This document shows positions 53,077 through 61,413 of a stretch of DNA of 64,000 bases, one piece after another. The translations under genes were made by a program, and so were the position numbers. This stretch comes from Bacteroidota bacterium (GTDB lineage Bacteria > Bacteroidota > Bacteroidia > Chitinophagales > Chitinophagaceae): contig JAPLEH010000069.1 of the NCBI GenBank assembly GCA_026391455.1, forward strand, positions 44,228 through 108,227, in the 5' to 3' direction. The notes under the pieces are model-generated. The model was given only the letters and a program-made list of their open reading frames with translations, was not told where the DNA came from and did no database searches. Numbering within the stretch: the stretch's first letter is position 1; every line of letters begins with the position of its first letter.

Positions 53077-53332
53077 AGCCACAGATGTACACAGATAGAC
53101 ACAGATACACCGAGATGCACACAGATACACACACCTGCCTGCCGGCAGGCAGGAATCCGCACAGATAAAGATTTTTAAAATAATAGCGGCTGGTCAGTTA
53201 GCGCCGTTATTTAAAGTTTTCCAGGACAGTCACCCCATAAATGAATCAACACCTTTAATTTCCTGAAACATACGGCCAAAAATATATTCTGTGTTCATCC
53301 CTGCCTGCCGGCAGGTGTGTATATCTGTGGCT
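53077..53332. repeat. MITE-like inverted-repeat element in the gap between two minus-strand genes
   Basis: The 386-bp gap 52945-53330 has no gene but holds a symmetric element. Arms at 53121-53149 and 53300-53328 are inverted copies over 29 bp with one mismatch, 150 bp apart. Each carries the palindrome core CCTGCCTGCCGGCAGG (left copy 53134-53153 is 20 bp, perfect). Short CACAGAT-type repeats extend the left end to 53077. AGCCACAGAT occurs on the left at 53077 and inverted on the right to 53332, within the stop codon of the 2H phosphoesterase gene. No transposase is present. Confidence 0.72.
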
Positions 53333-53942
53333 AAAACAATGCGCCCTGTTTTGTGGCCACAGGCATATTCTGAAAACTGAATGTATGTAACGTATGATAT
53401 TTCAACTCTCCTTCAGGCCGGCGAAGCAGGGTCATTCCTTCGGCGATGAAACGTCCGGTAAAATGTTTGTGGCTGTACTCCAGCCAGCCCTTTTCATATT
53501 GCCAGGGTTTTAATTTGCGGGCAATGGTGATATACGGTTCCATGATGAAATGAGGTTTATGATCATCATTCAACTTCATCAGCCGTTGCGTATCTGTACG
53601 GATCTCTTTGATCAGACCCTGCACCGGAAGCTTACTCGTAACATTAATATAAATGGTATGAGAAGGGAAGCTGCCGAAATCCTTAAGCTCCACTTTAAAG
53701 GGCGGGTAACCCATGGCCACCGTTCGCAGCCGGTTGATGATCCGCTCTTCCATCATAGCATGCTGCGTGAAACTAACCAGGCCAATTTGCGGCCGGCCCC
53801 ACCTGGCATGGTCCGTCTGGTATGTGCCCGCAAAATCTTCTTTCACTTTCATAATTCGGTTCCAGAGTTCTTCATGCGGACTTAGTACCAATACATACTC
53901 ATACACCCGGTACCCGGGAATACTGCTGATAATTGTTTCCAT
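53331..53942 (-). CDS. 2'-5' RNA ligase superfamily (2H phosphoesterase) protein
   Basis: The 203-residue protein has the 2H fold layout with one clear His motif, SHTIYINV near residue 116. The second motif reads EPYITIARKL, where Tyr replaces the second His of a usual PHITIAR. Activity is therefore uncertain. WGRPQIGLVSF near residue 48 and FTGRFIAEGMTLL near the end match the family. The stop codon lies in the end of the inverted-repeat element. It is divergent from the UmuD homologue, with 109 bp between starts. Confidence 0.8.
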   Translation of the reverse strand: METIISSIPGYRVYEYVLVLSPHEELWNRIMKVKEDFAGTYQTDHARWGRPQIGLVSFTQHAMMEERIINRLRTVAMGYPPFKVELKDFGSFPSHTIYINVTSKLPVQGLIKEIRTDTQRLMKLNDDHKPHFIMEPYITIARKLKPWQYEKGWLEYSHKHFTGRFIAEGMTLLRRPEGELKYHTLHTFSFQNMPVATKQGALF

Positions 53943-53995
53943 AACCCATCTTTTTTAGTTGCGAAAATGCTTACCCATTTTCTTAGCACTAATTT

Positions 53996-54010
53996 ACTAA
54001 ATATTTTAGT
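53996..54010. promoter_or_regulatory. Candidate operator palindrome before the UmuD homologue
   Basis: ACTAAATATTTTAGT contains a 6-bp inverted repeat ACTAAA/TTTAGT with a 3-nt spacer, and an extra ACTAA half site lies 8 bp to the left. It is in the 109-bp divergent gap between the 2H phosphoesterase and umuD-like starts, a suitable place for a LexA-type repressor. There is no proof that LexA binds it. Confidence 0.35.
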
Positions 54011-54051
54011 TTTTCCAAAAAATATTTCTATTTTTATCCTCCCAAAAAAGA

Positions 54052-54492
54052 ATGGTTATGGACAGTGATGAATTTTACGGTGCCGCATACAAAGGCTCCA
54101 AACAATTTAAACAGCAGGATGTAAAGACCGCGAATGCCACCGGGTTTGGCGCCGCTGCCGATGATTATATGGAACGCGGTATTGACCTGAATGAACAACT
54201 GGTGCGCAATAAACCTGCGACCTATTTTTTCCGGATGAAAGGGGATGCCATGCGGGAAGCGGGTATCTATGATGGTGATATCCTGATCGTAGACCGGTCG
54301 GTAAAACTGACCAATGGAAAGATCATCGTTGCGGTACTCAATGGCGAGTTGCTGGTGAGGCGGTTTCACAAGAATTTTTCATCCGCTTTTCTTATTCCGG
54401 AAAACAGCCGGTATAAGGCGATCAACCTGGCGGAATTCAGTGATTTCACCGTATGGGGCGTGGTGGTACATTCTATTCATTCACATTTATAA
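54052..54492 (+). CDS. umuD: UmuD homologue lacking both catalytic residues
   Basis: The 146-residue protein aligns with E. coli UmuD: AADDYMERGIDLNEQLV, ATYFFRMKGDAM, GIYDGDILIVDRS and VAVLNGELLVRRF. In UmuD the nucleophile is Ser60 in GDSM and the base is Lys97 in FTVKK. Here those places hold Ala66 (GDAM) and Arg103 (VRR). The cleavage bond Cys24-Gly25 corresponds to Thr30-Gly31 (NATGFG). It therefore should not self-cleave and may act as a fixed accessory subunit of the polymerase. The ATG at 54052 is followed by another at 54058. A RAYT gene separates it from umuC. Confidence 0.87.
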   Translation: MVMDSDEFYGAAYKGSKQFKQQDVKTANATGFGAAADDYMERGIDLNEQLVRNKPATYFFRMKGDAMREAGIYDGDILIVDRSVKLTNGKIIVAVLNGELLVRRFHKNFSSAFLIPENSRYKAINLAEFSDFTVWGVVVHSIHSHL

Positions 54493-54494
54493 AC

Positions 54495-54506
54495 CGGTCC
54501 GGACCG
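54495..54506. repeat. 12-bp perfect palindrome after the umuD-like gene
   Basis: CGGTCCGGACCG is a 12-bp perfect palindrome 2 bp past the umuD-like stop, followed by AACTTTT. It may be a weak terminator or a recognition site; its loop-less form makes a terminator less likely. Confidence 0.35.
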
Positions 54507-54622
54507 AACTTTTATGCGGTATAAACTAATTATCCTTAAAATGACTACTATGTAAAATATACAACCCTGCTGGCTAATACCCGTTTTTAATTCACCCTTA
54601 CTAAAAACTTTTAACCTGCCCT

Positions 54623-55066
54623 ATGTCAATGCTCAACGTATGGGTCCATCTTGTATGGGCCACTAAATTTCGTAAACCCTTGCTGCCAAAATGTATCCGG
54701 GCGAATGTATTTCGTCATATGCGAAAAAATGCGAAAGAACATGGTATTCATATTGATTTTATTAACGGCCATTTTGACCATGTTCATGTATTGGTGGCCT
54801 TACGAGCCGACCAAACGATTGCGAAGACCGTTCAGCTTATTAAAGGTGAAAGTTCGCGTTGGATCAATATGCATCGGCTAACGTCTGAAACATTCGACTG
54901 GCAGAACGGTTATTTTGCCGTTTCGGTAGACGAGCGAAACCTTAATCAGGTGCGGAATTATATCCGGAATCAGGAAACACATCATTTTGAAAAAACCTTT
55001 ATAGAGGAATGTATTGCCTTTGAAAAGAGATATAACCTTGTATTAAATACTGATTCATTTGATTGA
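54623..55066 (+). CDS. REP-associated tyrosine transposase (RAYT, Y1/HUH family, IS200/IS605-like)
   Basis: The 147-residue protein has the HUH motif HVH (H53, H55) in GHFDHVHVLV and the catalytic Tyr113 in RNYIRNQ. The LVWATKFRKP start and IKGESSRWINMH are typical of the TnpA Y1 family. Such proteins nick single-stranded DNA at a hairpin site. It sits just before the palindromic repeat array at 55067-55567 and between umuD and umuC, so it likely made or moves that array. The reading frame is intact. Confidence 0.88.
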   Translation: MSMLNVWVHLVWATKFRKPLLPKCIRANVFRHMRKNAKEHGIHIDFINGHFDHVHVLVALRADQTIAKTVQLIKGESSRWINMHRLTSETFDWQNGYFAVSVDERNLNQVRNYIRNQETHHFEKTFIEECIAFEKRYNLVLNTDSFD

Positions 55067-55567
55067 TTGGCCCGGGTTGAAACCCGGGGCCGGGCATGAA
55101 ATAGCGGAATGGTTGATTTGAATTGAAAGCATTATATGCGAAGAATGCGAGGATCAAGAGGAGATGCCGATAATTAATGCATGCCATTATTGCCCCCGGG
55201 TTGAAACCCAGGGCCAGGCATGAAATAGCGGAATGGTTGCTATTCACCGAAGATGTCGTTATTGAGTCGCATAAAAAACCGCGAGGAGATGCCGATAGTT
55301 AATGCATAGCCATTATTGGCCCCGGGTTGAAACCCGGGGCCGGGCATAAAATAGCGGAACGGTTGATTTTAATTGAAAGCACCATGTGCGGAGAATGCCA
55401 AGAGCAAGAGGAAGCTCCAATATTTAATGTATAGCCATGTGTTTCAACACATGGCATAAAATAGTGGAGCGGTTGATTTGAATTGAAAGCACCATATCCG
55501 GAGAATACGAGGAGCAAGAGGAGATGCCGATAATTAATGCATAGCCATGTGTTTCAACACATGGAAA
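55067..55567 (+). repeat. Tandem array of REP-like palindromic units next to the RAYT gene
   Basis: Five hairpins lie about 110-126 bp apart, at 55071-55088, 55195-55212, 55321-55338, 55435-55454 and 55545-55564. The first three use CCCGGGTTGAAACCCGGG (the second has one mismatch); the last two use CCATGTGTTTCAACACATGG. Between hairpins is a similar segment with ATAGCGGAATGGTTGATTTGA, then GAATGCGAGGA, then GAGATGCCGATAATTAATGC. The hairpin stems differ but both keep an 8-9-bp arm around GA or TC. This is the expected partner DNA of a RAYT. It ends 20 bp before umuC. Confidence 0.85.
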
Positions 55568-55587
55568 ATTAATTTGTATTCCAAAAA

Positions 55588-56871
55588 ATGAAAGCGATTG
55601 TAGATTGTAATAATTTTTATTGTTCCTGCGAAAGGTTATTCAAACCCTGGCTCGACAAAAAACCCGTTGTGGTGCTCAGCAACAACGATGGCTGTATCAT
55701 TTCACGCAGTGATGAGGCCAAATTGCTCGGCGTAGAAATGGCCGGTCCCTATTTTATGGCAAAACCTCTCATTGAGAAACATAATGTGACCGTATTCTCC
55801 TCGAACTACAATCTATATGGTGATCTGAGCTGGCGGGTAATGGAAACACTTCGTATACTCATTGGCAAAAAAAATGTGGAAGTATATTCAGTAGATGAAG
55901 CCTTTTTGGACCTCAGCATTTTTTCGAAGGAAGAACTACCGGCCATTGCCCTGCAAATAAGAGAAACAGTGGAACAATGGACAGGGATCAAAGTATCGGT
56001 AGGAGTAGCACCCACTAAAGTACTGGCAAAGCTGGCCAACCGTATGTCCAAAAAAAATAAGCAAAAAACAAATTGTATCATGGTGCTTGATACAGAAGAT
56101 AAGATCATTCAGGCGCTGCGCAACACGCCCGTGGGTGATATATGGGGAGTAGGCTACCAGTATGCACAAAAACTGAAAGAGCATTGGTGTATTTATGATG
56201 CATTACAACTCCGTAACGTAAACGAAGAGTTTGCCAAAGTGCATTTGGGCGGTGTGGTAGGCGCGCGGCTGGTACGTGAATTAAAGGGAATCGCTTCCCG
56301 GGAAATGGAAGATGAACTGGTGAATAAAAAAATGATCGCCACCACCCGTATGTTTGGGAGCCCGGTAAGTGATATCGCCTCCATTAAAGAAGCCGTAGCC
56401 ACCTACACCTCCCGCGCAGCGGAAAAACTGCGGCGGCAACACTGTGCAGCTAAAGTGATCAGTGTATTTGTAGTAGCAAAAGAACAGAACCACAATCTTA
56501 CTTTTAAAAACTATGGTACCATCAGCTCACATACTATTCTCCCTGCCGCCACTTCCTGCACCAATGAATTAATAAAACCGGCCGTGGCATTGGTAGAAAA
56601 GCTGGTGGAGAAAGGGCAATTCTACAAAAAAGCCGGTGTAATGCTCAGCGGGATCGTACCCGATGCTTCTGTACAGGGAAACCTGTTTCAACCGGAGATT
56701 AAAAACAACGGTCGCTTACTCATGGATATGATCGACAATGTAAACTTCAGCCAGCGGGATGATGTACTGAAATTTGCCGCATCAGGCACCACCCGCGACT
56801 GGAAAATGCGGCAGGAGCTCCGGAGCCCGCGCTATACCACCCGATGGGATGAGTTGTATGAAATTCATTAA
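55588..56871 (+). CDS. umuC: Y-family translesion DNA polymerase (UmuC, Pol V catalytic subunit)
   Basis: The 427-residue protein has the UmuC motifs: IVDCNNFYCSCERLFKP with the first catalytic Asp, LSNNDGCIISRS, SVDEAFLDLS with the second Asp-Glu pair, and VGVAPTKVLAKLANRMSKK. The C-terminal part carries the UmuC-type tail (ELRSPRYTTRWDELYEI). It is complete and of usual size. It copies past DNA damage with low fidelity, normally together with UmuD'. The repeat array lies directly in front of it, so its transcription may depend on read-through from umuD or on a promoter in the repeats. Confidence 0.95.
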   Translation: MKAIVDCNNFYCSCERLFKPWLDKKPVVVLSNNDGCIISRSDEAKLLGVEMAGPYFMAKPLIEKHNVTVFSSNYNLYGDLSWRVMETLRILIGKKNVEVYSVDEAFLDLSIFSKEELPAIALQIRETVEQWTGIKVSVGVAPTKVLAKLANRMSKKNKQKTNCIMVLDTEDKIIQALRNTPVGDIWGVGYQYAQKLKEHWCIYDALQLRNVNEEFAKVHLGGVVGARLVRELKGIASREMEDELVNKKMIATTRMFGSPVSDIASIKEAVATYTSRAAEKLRRQHCAAKVISVFVVAKEQNHNLTFKNYGTISSHTILPAATSCTNELIKPAVALVEKLVEKGQFYKKAGVMLSGIVPDASVQGNLFQPEIKNNGRLLMDMIDNVNFSQRDDVLKFAASGTTRDWKMRQELRSPRYTTRWDELYEIH

Positions 56872-56933
56872 TGACCGGACAATATAGATACACGTTATAA
56901 ACGGGAAGATTGGAAGGCTCCATAAACGTGGGT

Positions 56934-57215
56934 TTAGTAAGCTGTGTACACCAGCGGGCATTCAACTGATCCAACAGGCAGATCGCTAATTCGGAAGAAG
57001 TGACTGCATCGAGAAATGAAAAATTCGCTTCGTTCTATTCCGGGTACTCGTGTAAAGCCCATCGTAATAGAAATAATGAGTGAATAAACCTTGTTGTTAT
57101 TTTTTTTCCTGCCAGGCATACTATAACCATGTGTAGGCTCATTATTTAAACAATGTAATCCATGCAGAAGCAGCACAGCAACGCCCGAGAGTATTGTAAT
57201 CATGAGTAAGGTCAT
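56934..57215 (-). CDS. Small hypothetical protein with an N-terminal membrane span (doubtful)
   Basis: This 93-codon frame begins with a hydrophobic segment (MTLLMITILSGVAVLLLHGL) and then a basic stretch with no known motif. It lies in the 537-bp region 56872-57408, which has no other supported gene. A short plus-strand frame near 57273 is equally weak. The region may hold a decayed gene or only spacer DNA. Confidence 0.2.
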   Translation of the reverse strand: MTLLMITILSGVAVLLLHGLHCLNNEPTHGYSMPGRKKNNNKVYSLIISITMGFTRVPGIERSEFFISRCSHFFRISDLPVGSVECPLVYTAY

Positions 57216-57408
57216 GATGGCGATGCCGGAGCGGGTATAAAAACGATACTGCGAACATGCGATATTAACCGCATGGTCCGGGATAGATACTACTCAAAAA
57301 TCAACAAAGTGAAATTGCAGGAGGAGGCCTTTTATCAATCCGCCATCGCGGGCAAATGGAATTTACATATACATGCATAGCCACCGGTTTTAATTGCTTA
57401 AAAGAACA

Positions 57409-57786
57409 TTAACCGGGTATATCAATGAGAGGATCAAGTACCGCCAATTCTTCATCCGTAAACAGTTTTGATTCTATAAAAAAGCGTACTCCCAATGGTA
57501 TCTCCAGCGAGAAACTGCTGCCCCTCCCGGGAGTTACATTCAGTATCAATTGCGTATGTTTCCAGTATTCATACTGATCGGCGGCCATATAAAATTTACA
57601 TCCCTCCACTACACCCAGGCATACATCACTGGCACCCACCCTGAATTCCCCTTCCTGAAAACACATCGGCTGACTTCCATCACAACACCCACCACTCTGG
57701 TGAAACATCAGCGGGCCATGTAATAATTTTAGCCGGACTATCAGCTCTTTTGCCGGGGGCAATGCGATAATTCGTGGTACTGACAT
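57409..57786 (-). CDS. DUF779 protein, aldehyde-dehydrogenase-associated
   Basis: The 125-residue protein contains the DUF779 pattern: LLHGPLMFHQSGGCCDGSQPMC, VCLGVVEGCKFYMAADQYEYWKHT and LNVTPGRGSSFSLE. The CC and C residues suggest metal or thiol chemistry. Family members are usually next to aldehyde dehydrogenase genes, as here, and their function is unknown. It is downstream of the dehydrogenase on the same strand, separated by a hairpin (57830-57862). Confidence 0.9.
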   Translation of the reverse strand: MSVPRIIALPPAKELIVRLKLLHGPLMFHQSGGCCDGSQPMCFQEGEFRVGASDVCLGVVEGCKFYMAADQYEYWKHTQLILNVTPGRGSSFSLEIPLGVRFFIESKLFTDEELAVLDPLIDIPG

Positions 57787-57829
57787 GGTTATTACATTGA
57801 CGTTAACATTTTGCCATCACTGCAAAACA

Positions 57830-57862
57830 GGAAAGCGGTAACGCAACCCGTTACCGCTTTCC
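57830..57862 (-). terminator. Strong hairpin between the aldehyde dehydrogenase and DUF779 genes
   Basis: GGAAAGCGGTAACG and CGTTACCGCTTTCC form a 14-bp perfect stem with a 5-nt loop, 18 bp past the aldehyde dehydrogenase stop. On the minus strand only TGTTTTGC follows, so it may be a partial terminator or an mRNA-stability element that lowers DUF779 expression. Confidence 0.6.
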
Positions 57863-57879
57863 GTGTGGGATGCGCCTTA

Positions 57880-59412
57880 TCAGAAGAAACCTAACTTGGT
57901 TTTGCTATAGGAAATAAGCATATTTTTTGTCTGGCGGTAGTGGTTAAGCATCATCTTATGCGTTTCCCTTCCGAAACCGGATTTTTTATATCCGCCAAAA
58001 GGTGCGTGTGCCGGATAGGCGTGGTAGCAATTTACCCATACTCTTCCGGCCTGTATGGCACGGGGTACCTGGTACAGTTCATGCGCATCGCGGGTCCATA
58101 CCCCGGCACCTAATCCATACAGGGTATCATTGGCAATAGCGATCGCTTCTTCCGTGGTTTTAAATGTAGTGACCGAAGTAACCGGCCCGAAAATTTCTTC
58201 CTGGAAGACGCGCATTTTATTATGTCCTTTGAAAATAGTAGGCTTAATATAATACCCATGTTCCAGACCGCTGTTCTGGTGAAATGCTTCGCCACCACAC
58301 AATACCTCTGCGCCTTCCTGCTTTCCGATATCCATATAGCTGAGTATTTTATTATACTGATCTTCGGAAGCCTGTGCACCCATCATCACGGTACCATCAA
58401 GGGGATTGCCCAGTTTTATGGCCTTGGTGCGTTGTATCACGCGATCCATAAATTTATCATAGATATTTTCATGTACCAGTATTCTGGAAGGGCAGGTACA
58501 AACTTCGCCCTGATTCAGCGCAAACATCACGGCACCTTCCACGGCTTTATCGAAAAATTCGTCATCGGCATCGGCCACGGATTCAAAAAAGATATTGGGA
58601 CTTTTACCACCCAACTCCATCGTTACCGGTATCAGATTTTCAGAAGCATATTGCATAATGAGACGACCGGTAGTGGTTTCACCCGTGAAGGCTACTTTAT
58701 TGATGCGGGGTGAAGAGGCCAGTGGCTTTCCGGCTTCAGTGCCAAATCCGGTTACTACATTCAGTACACCTTTGGGTAATATATCTCCAACAAGTTCCAT
58801 CAGTACCATGATGCTGGTGGGTGTTTGCTCGGCGGGTTTTACGATCACGGTGCAACCGGCCGCCAGGGCAGGTGCAATTTTCCATGCGGCCATCAGCAAT
58901 GGAAAATTCCAGGGAATGATCTGTCCCACTACGCCGATGGGTTCATGCAGGTTGATACTTACAGTGGTTTCATCGTGCTCACTCAGGGATCCTTCTTCGC
59001 TACGGATCACTCCGGCAAAATAGCGGAAATGATCGACCACCAATGGAATATCGGCCGCTCTTGTTTCGCGAATCGCTTTTCCGTTGTCGATCGTTTCCAC
59101 GGCGGCCAGGTATTCGAGATTATCTTCGATCACCTGTGCTATTTTCAGCAGCAGGTTGCTACGGTAAGCAGCGGGAGTTTTGCTCCAGGTGGCAAAAGCC
59201 TTGTGTGCCGCATCAATTGCTTTTTCAATATCCTGAGCATTGCCGCGGGCAGCACTGGTAAACACTTTTCCATCTATGGGAGAAATATTATCGAAATAGG
59301 TTCCTCCTGAGGGAGCGGTCCATTCACCATTGATATAATGTTCGTAACGGCCTTTAAAATGAGGCCGGGCAACCGCATTGGTTGCGGGGGCTGAAGCGGT
59401 AGTTGCAGACAT
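57880..59412 (-). CDS. NAD(P)-dependent aldehyde dehydrogenase (ExaC/AldB-like acetaldehyde dehydrogenase)
   Basis: The 510-residue protein has the aldehyde dehydrogenase motifs: [36 protein letters not shown] with the catalytic Glu, [14 protein letters not shown] with the catalytic Cys, and [29 protein letters not shown] sequence at the start and the length fit the ExaC/AldB group that oxidises acetaldehyde and other short aldehydes. DUF779 downstream supports this. The divergent AraC gene at 59563 is the probable regulator. Confidence 0.93.
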   Translation of the reverse strand: MSATTASAPATNAVARPHFKGRYEHYINGEWTAPSGGTYFDNISPIDGKVFTSAARGNAQDIEKAIDAAHKAFATWSKTPAAYRSNLLLKIAQVIEDNLEYLAAVETIDNGKAIRETRAADIPLVVDHFRYFAGVIRSEEGSLSEHDETTVSINLHEPIGVVGQIIPWNFPLLMAAWKIAPALAAGCTVIVKPAEQTPTSIMVLMELVGDILPKGVLNVVTGFGTEAGKPLASSPRINKVAFTGETTTGRLIMQYASENLIPVTMELGGKSPNIFFESVADADDEFFDKAVEGAVMFALNQGEVCTCPSRILVHENIYDKFMDRVIQRTKAIKLGNPLDGTVMMGAQASEDQYNKILSYMDIGKQEGAEVLCGGEAFHQNSGLEHGYYIKPTIFKGHNKMRVFQEEIFGPVTSVTTFKTTEEAIAIANDTLYGLGAGVWTRDAHELYQVPRAIQAGRVWVNCYHAYPAHAPFGGYKKSGFGRETHKMMLNHYRQTKNMLISYSKTKLGFF

Positions 59413-59497
59413 AATAGCAAGTTTAATCGTTAAATAATGCTCTAATTTTCAAAATATCCGGGGCCTGCCCGATCATTTTCGTATTTTTCAATAGCAC

Positions 59498-59552
59498 AAT
59501 CGTACCTGTTTTTCTCGCGGAGCGGGAAAAAAAAGTACCTTGTTGTACGATT
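59498..59552. promoter_or_regulatory. Inverted half sites in the aldehyde dehydrogenase/AraC divergent promoter region
   Basis: AATCGTAC (59498-59505) and GTACGATT (59545-59552) are perfect inverted 8-mers 39 bp apart in the 150-bp gap between the two divergent starts. The second lies 10 bp before the AraC start. Such spaced half sites are suited to binding by an AraC-family dimer and could link autoregulation with control of the dehydrogenase. Confidence 0.45.
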
Positions 59553-59562
59553 AACGGTTGCC

Positions 59563-60486
59563 ATGGCAGTAAAACATCACTTGCAAAAGATCGATCTCAC
59601 CCATCCGAAATACCTGCAAACGCTGGTGGAAAACCGCCGTATTTTCAATCTAAAGAATTGCGAACTCAATGTGTTTGAAAGCTATCAGGAAACATACCGG
59701 GTACCCCTTACCTTCAGCGATTTTGTGATCACCAGTATGGTGCGGGGTAAAAAAGTAATGCACCTGTTTGATAAGCCCGCCTTTGATTACCTGCCCGGTG
59801 AAACGGTGATCGTTCCGGCCAATGAAACCATGGTGATCGACTTTCCTGAAGCGCAAACCGAAAACCCCACTCAGTGTATTGCACTGGCCGTAGATGCAGC
59901 TTCCATTCATAACACGATGGATTACCTGAATGAGTATTACAACAGTAGCCGGGAAGATCATTCGTGGAAACTGCAATTCAATAAATACCATTTTGATAAC
60001 GATACCGATATCACTGAACTCATTAATAAGATCATACGGGTATGCAGCGGCGGAGACCGCTCTAAAAATATTTTTGCTGACCTGAATCTTAAGGAACTGC
60101 TCATACGCCTGGTACAAAGCCAGCACCTGCAGCAGGTGGCGGCGGAAATTGGCATCGGAGGCAATCAATCGCGGCTGCATTATGTACTGCATTATATCAA
60201 TGAACATATTACTGATAAGATAGCAGTAGATACGCTCAGCCGCAAAGCATACATGAGCCGAAATATGTTCTTCAAATGGTTCAAAGAACAATTCGGCATT
60301 ACTCCTTTGGAATATATCAACCGGGAACGTATCAAACTGGCCAAACAATTACTGGCTGATCCGCGCAATACCATTTCAGAAGTAAGTTCGCAATGTGGCT
60401 TTACAGATGTGAATTATTTTGTAAGGCTGTTTAAAAAAACCGAAGGCATAACTCCGGGCCTTTATCAATCATGTATGAAAGATTGA
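59563..60486 (+). CDS. AraC-family transcriptional regulator
   Basis: The 307-residue protein has an N-terminal cupin-like sensor (about residues 20-125; HLFDKPAFDYLPGETVIVP) and a C-terminal double helix-turn-helix. The latter shows LSRKAYMSRNMFFKWFKEQFG and VSSQCGFTDVNYFVRLFKKTEGITPG. The gene is divergent from the aldehyde dehydrogenase gene, sharing a 150-bp control region. It probably activates that gene in response to an alcohol or aldehyde signal. This is inferred from position. Confidence 0.9.
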   Translation: MAVKHHLQKIDLTHPKYLQTLVENRRIFNLKNCELNVFESYQETYRVPLTFSDFVITSMVRGKKVMHLFDKPAFDYLPGETVIVPANETMVIDFPEAQTENPTQCIALAVDAASIHNTMDYLNEYYNSSREDHSWKLQFNKYHFDNDTDITELINKIIRVCSGGDRSKNIFADLNLKELLIRLVQSQHLQQVAAEIGIGGNQSRLHYVLHYINEHITDKIAVDTLSRKAYMSRNMFFKWFKEQFGITPLEYINRERIKLAKQLLADPRNTISEVSSQCGFTDVNYFVRLFKKTEGITPGLYQSCMKD

Positions 60487-60543
60487 AGAAACAGATGAGT
60501 ATCCGCTGAGTAAAAAGTCATACTTATTTCTGCGAATATCTGT

Positions 60544-61359
60544 TTACTGCATGTATTTCCTGCTCAGTTGGTACAATACTTTCAATTGCTCATTACTCAA
60601 TCCTTTGGTCGTATCCTGCAGCCAGTGTCGTTTAAAACCAATGATGGCAGCATTGGTATCTTTCAGATCATAGCCTACTATACGAAGTGCCTGCAGGTGA
60701 TTGAACCCGGTAGGTATGGTAACATTGGCAGGATCGTCATACCAATAACCAAAACCTTTTTCAGCAAGGAGCTTCCAGGGAAAGCGCCAGTTGGGATCAT
60801 TTTTACGGGTGGGTGCTATATCCCCGTGTCCGATGAAATTAGACGCGGGAATACTATATGCTTTTTTCAACCGGTCGAGCAGCGTAAGCAGGCTGCTGAT
60901 CTGTGCTTCGGCAAAGGGTTCAAATCCATTGTTGTCCAATTCTATACCTATACTGGAAGAGTTGAGATCGGTGGTATTGCCCCATTTGCTTACCCCGGCA
61001 TGATGGGCCCGCAACAGATCATTGAGCATATGATGTACTGTACCATCTTTACAAATTACATAATGTGCGCTTACCTGTGTACGGGCGAGGGTGAATGTTT
61101 CAAGTGTTTGTTCACAACTGTTTTGCGCCGTATGATGAATGATCACAAAATTGGGCCGGCGCATAGAAAGGTTGGTTGTACCTACCCAATCTGCAGCATA
61201 GTGCAGACCGCCTGAATCTTTTACCGGGTATTCAGCCAGCCGTTTTGCATAGTTCTTTACCTGCTGCTTATACACTTTGTTGGTAGCGGCATATTTAGTT
61301 TGTGTACAACTGTACATCACCACTATGCCCGTAATAAGAAGGAACAACTTACTCTTCAT
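60544..61359 (-). CDS. N-acetylmuramoyl-L-alanine amidase lipoprotein (AmpD-like)
   Basis: The 271-residue protein starts with a lipoprotein signal ending MYSC (Cys18). The amidase-2 domain follows: FVIIHHTAQNS with the first zinc His, RAHHAGVSKWG with the substrate-binding region, and NFIGHGDIAPTRKNDPNWRFPW with the second His and Asp. It should cleave the amide between muramic acid and the stem peptide, or anhydromuropeptides, from a membrane-anchored place. The gene is separated from the helicase by 54 bp. Confidence 0.9.
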   Translation of the reverse strand: MKSKLFLLITGIVVMYSCTQTKYAATNKVYKQQVKNYAKRLAEYPVKDSGGLHYAADWVGTTNLSMRRPNFVIIHHTAQNSCEQTLETFTLARTQVSAHYVICKDGTVHHMLNDLLRAHHAGVSKWGNTTDLNSSSIGIELDNNGFEPFAEAQISSLLTLLDRLKKAYSIPASNFIGHGDIAPTRKNDPNWRFPWKLLAEKGFGYWYDDPANVTIPTGFNHLQALRIVGYDLKDTNAAIIGFKRHWLQDTTKGLSNEQLKVLYQLSRKYMQ

Positions 61360-61413
61360 AGATCAAATGTACAGGTATCAACGGTAATACAGTTTTGAAG
61401 GAATCGGACCGGG

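Noticed and set aside
55067..55567. CRISPR-like spacing of repeats
   Set aside because: Units are long palindromes with conserved, not unique, spacers, no cas genes are present, and a RAYT gene is adjacent; REP-type array fits better.
59650..60348. 232-codon minus-strand open frame opposite the AraC gene
   Set aside because: The plus strand has a full AraC layout; the minus frame is a shadow.
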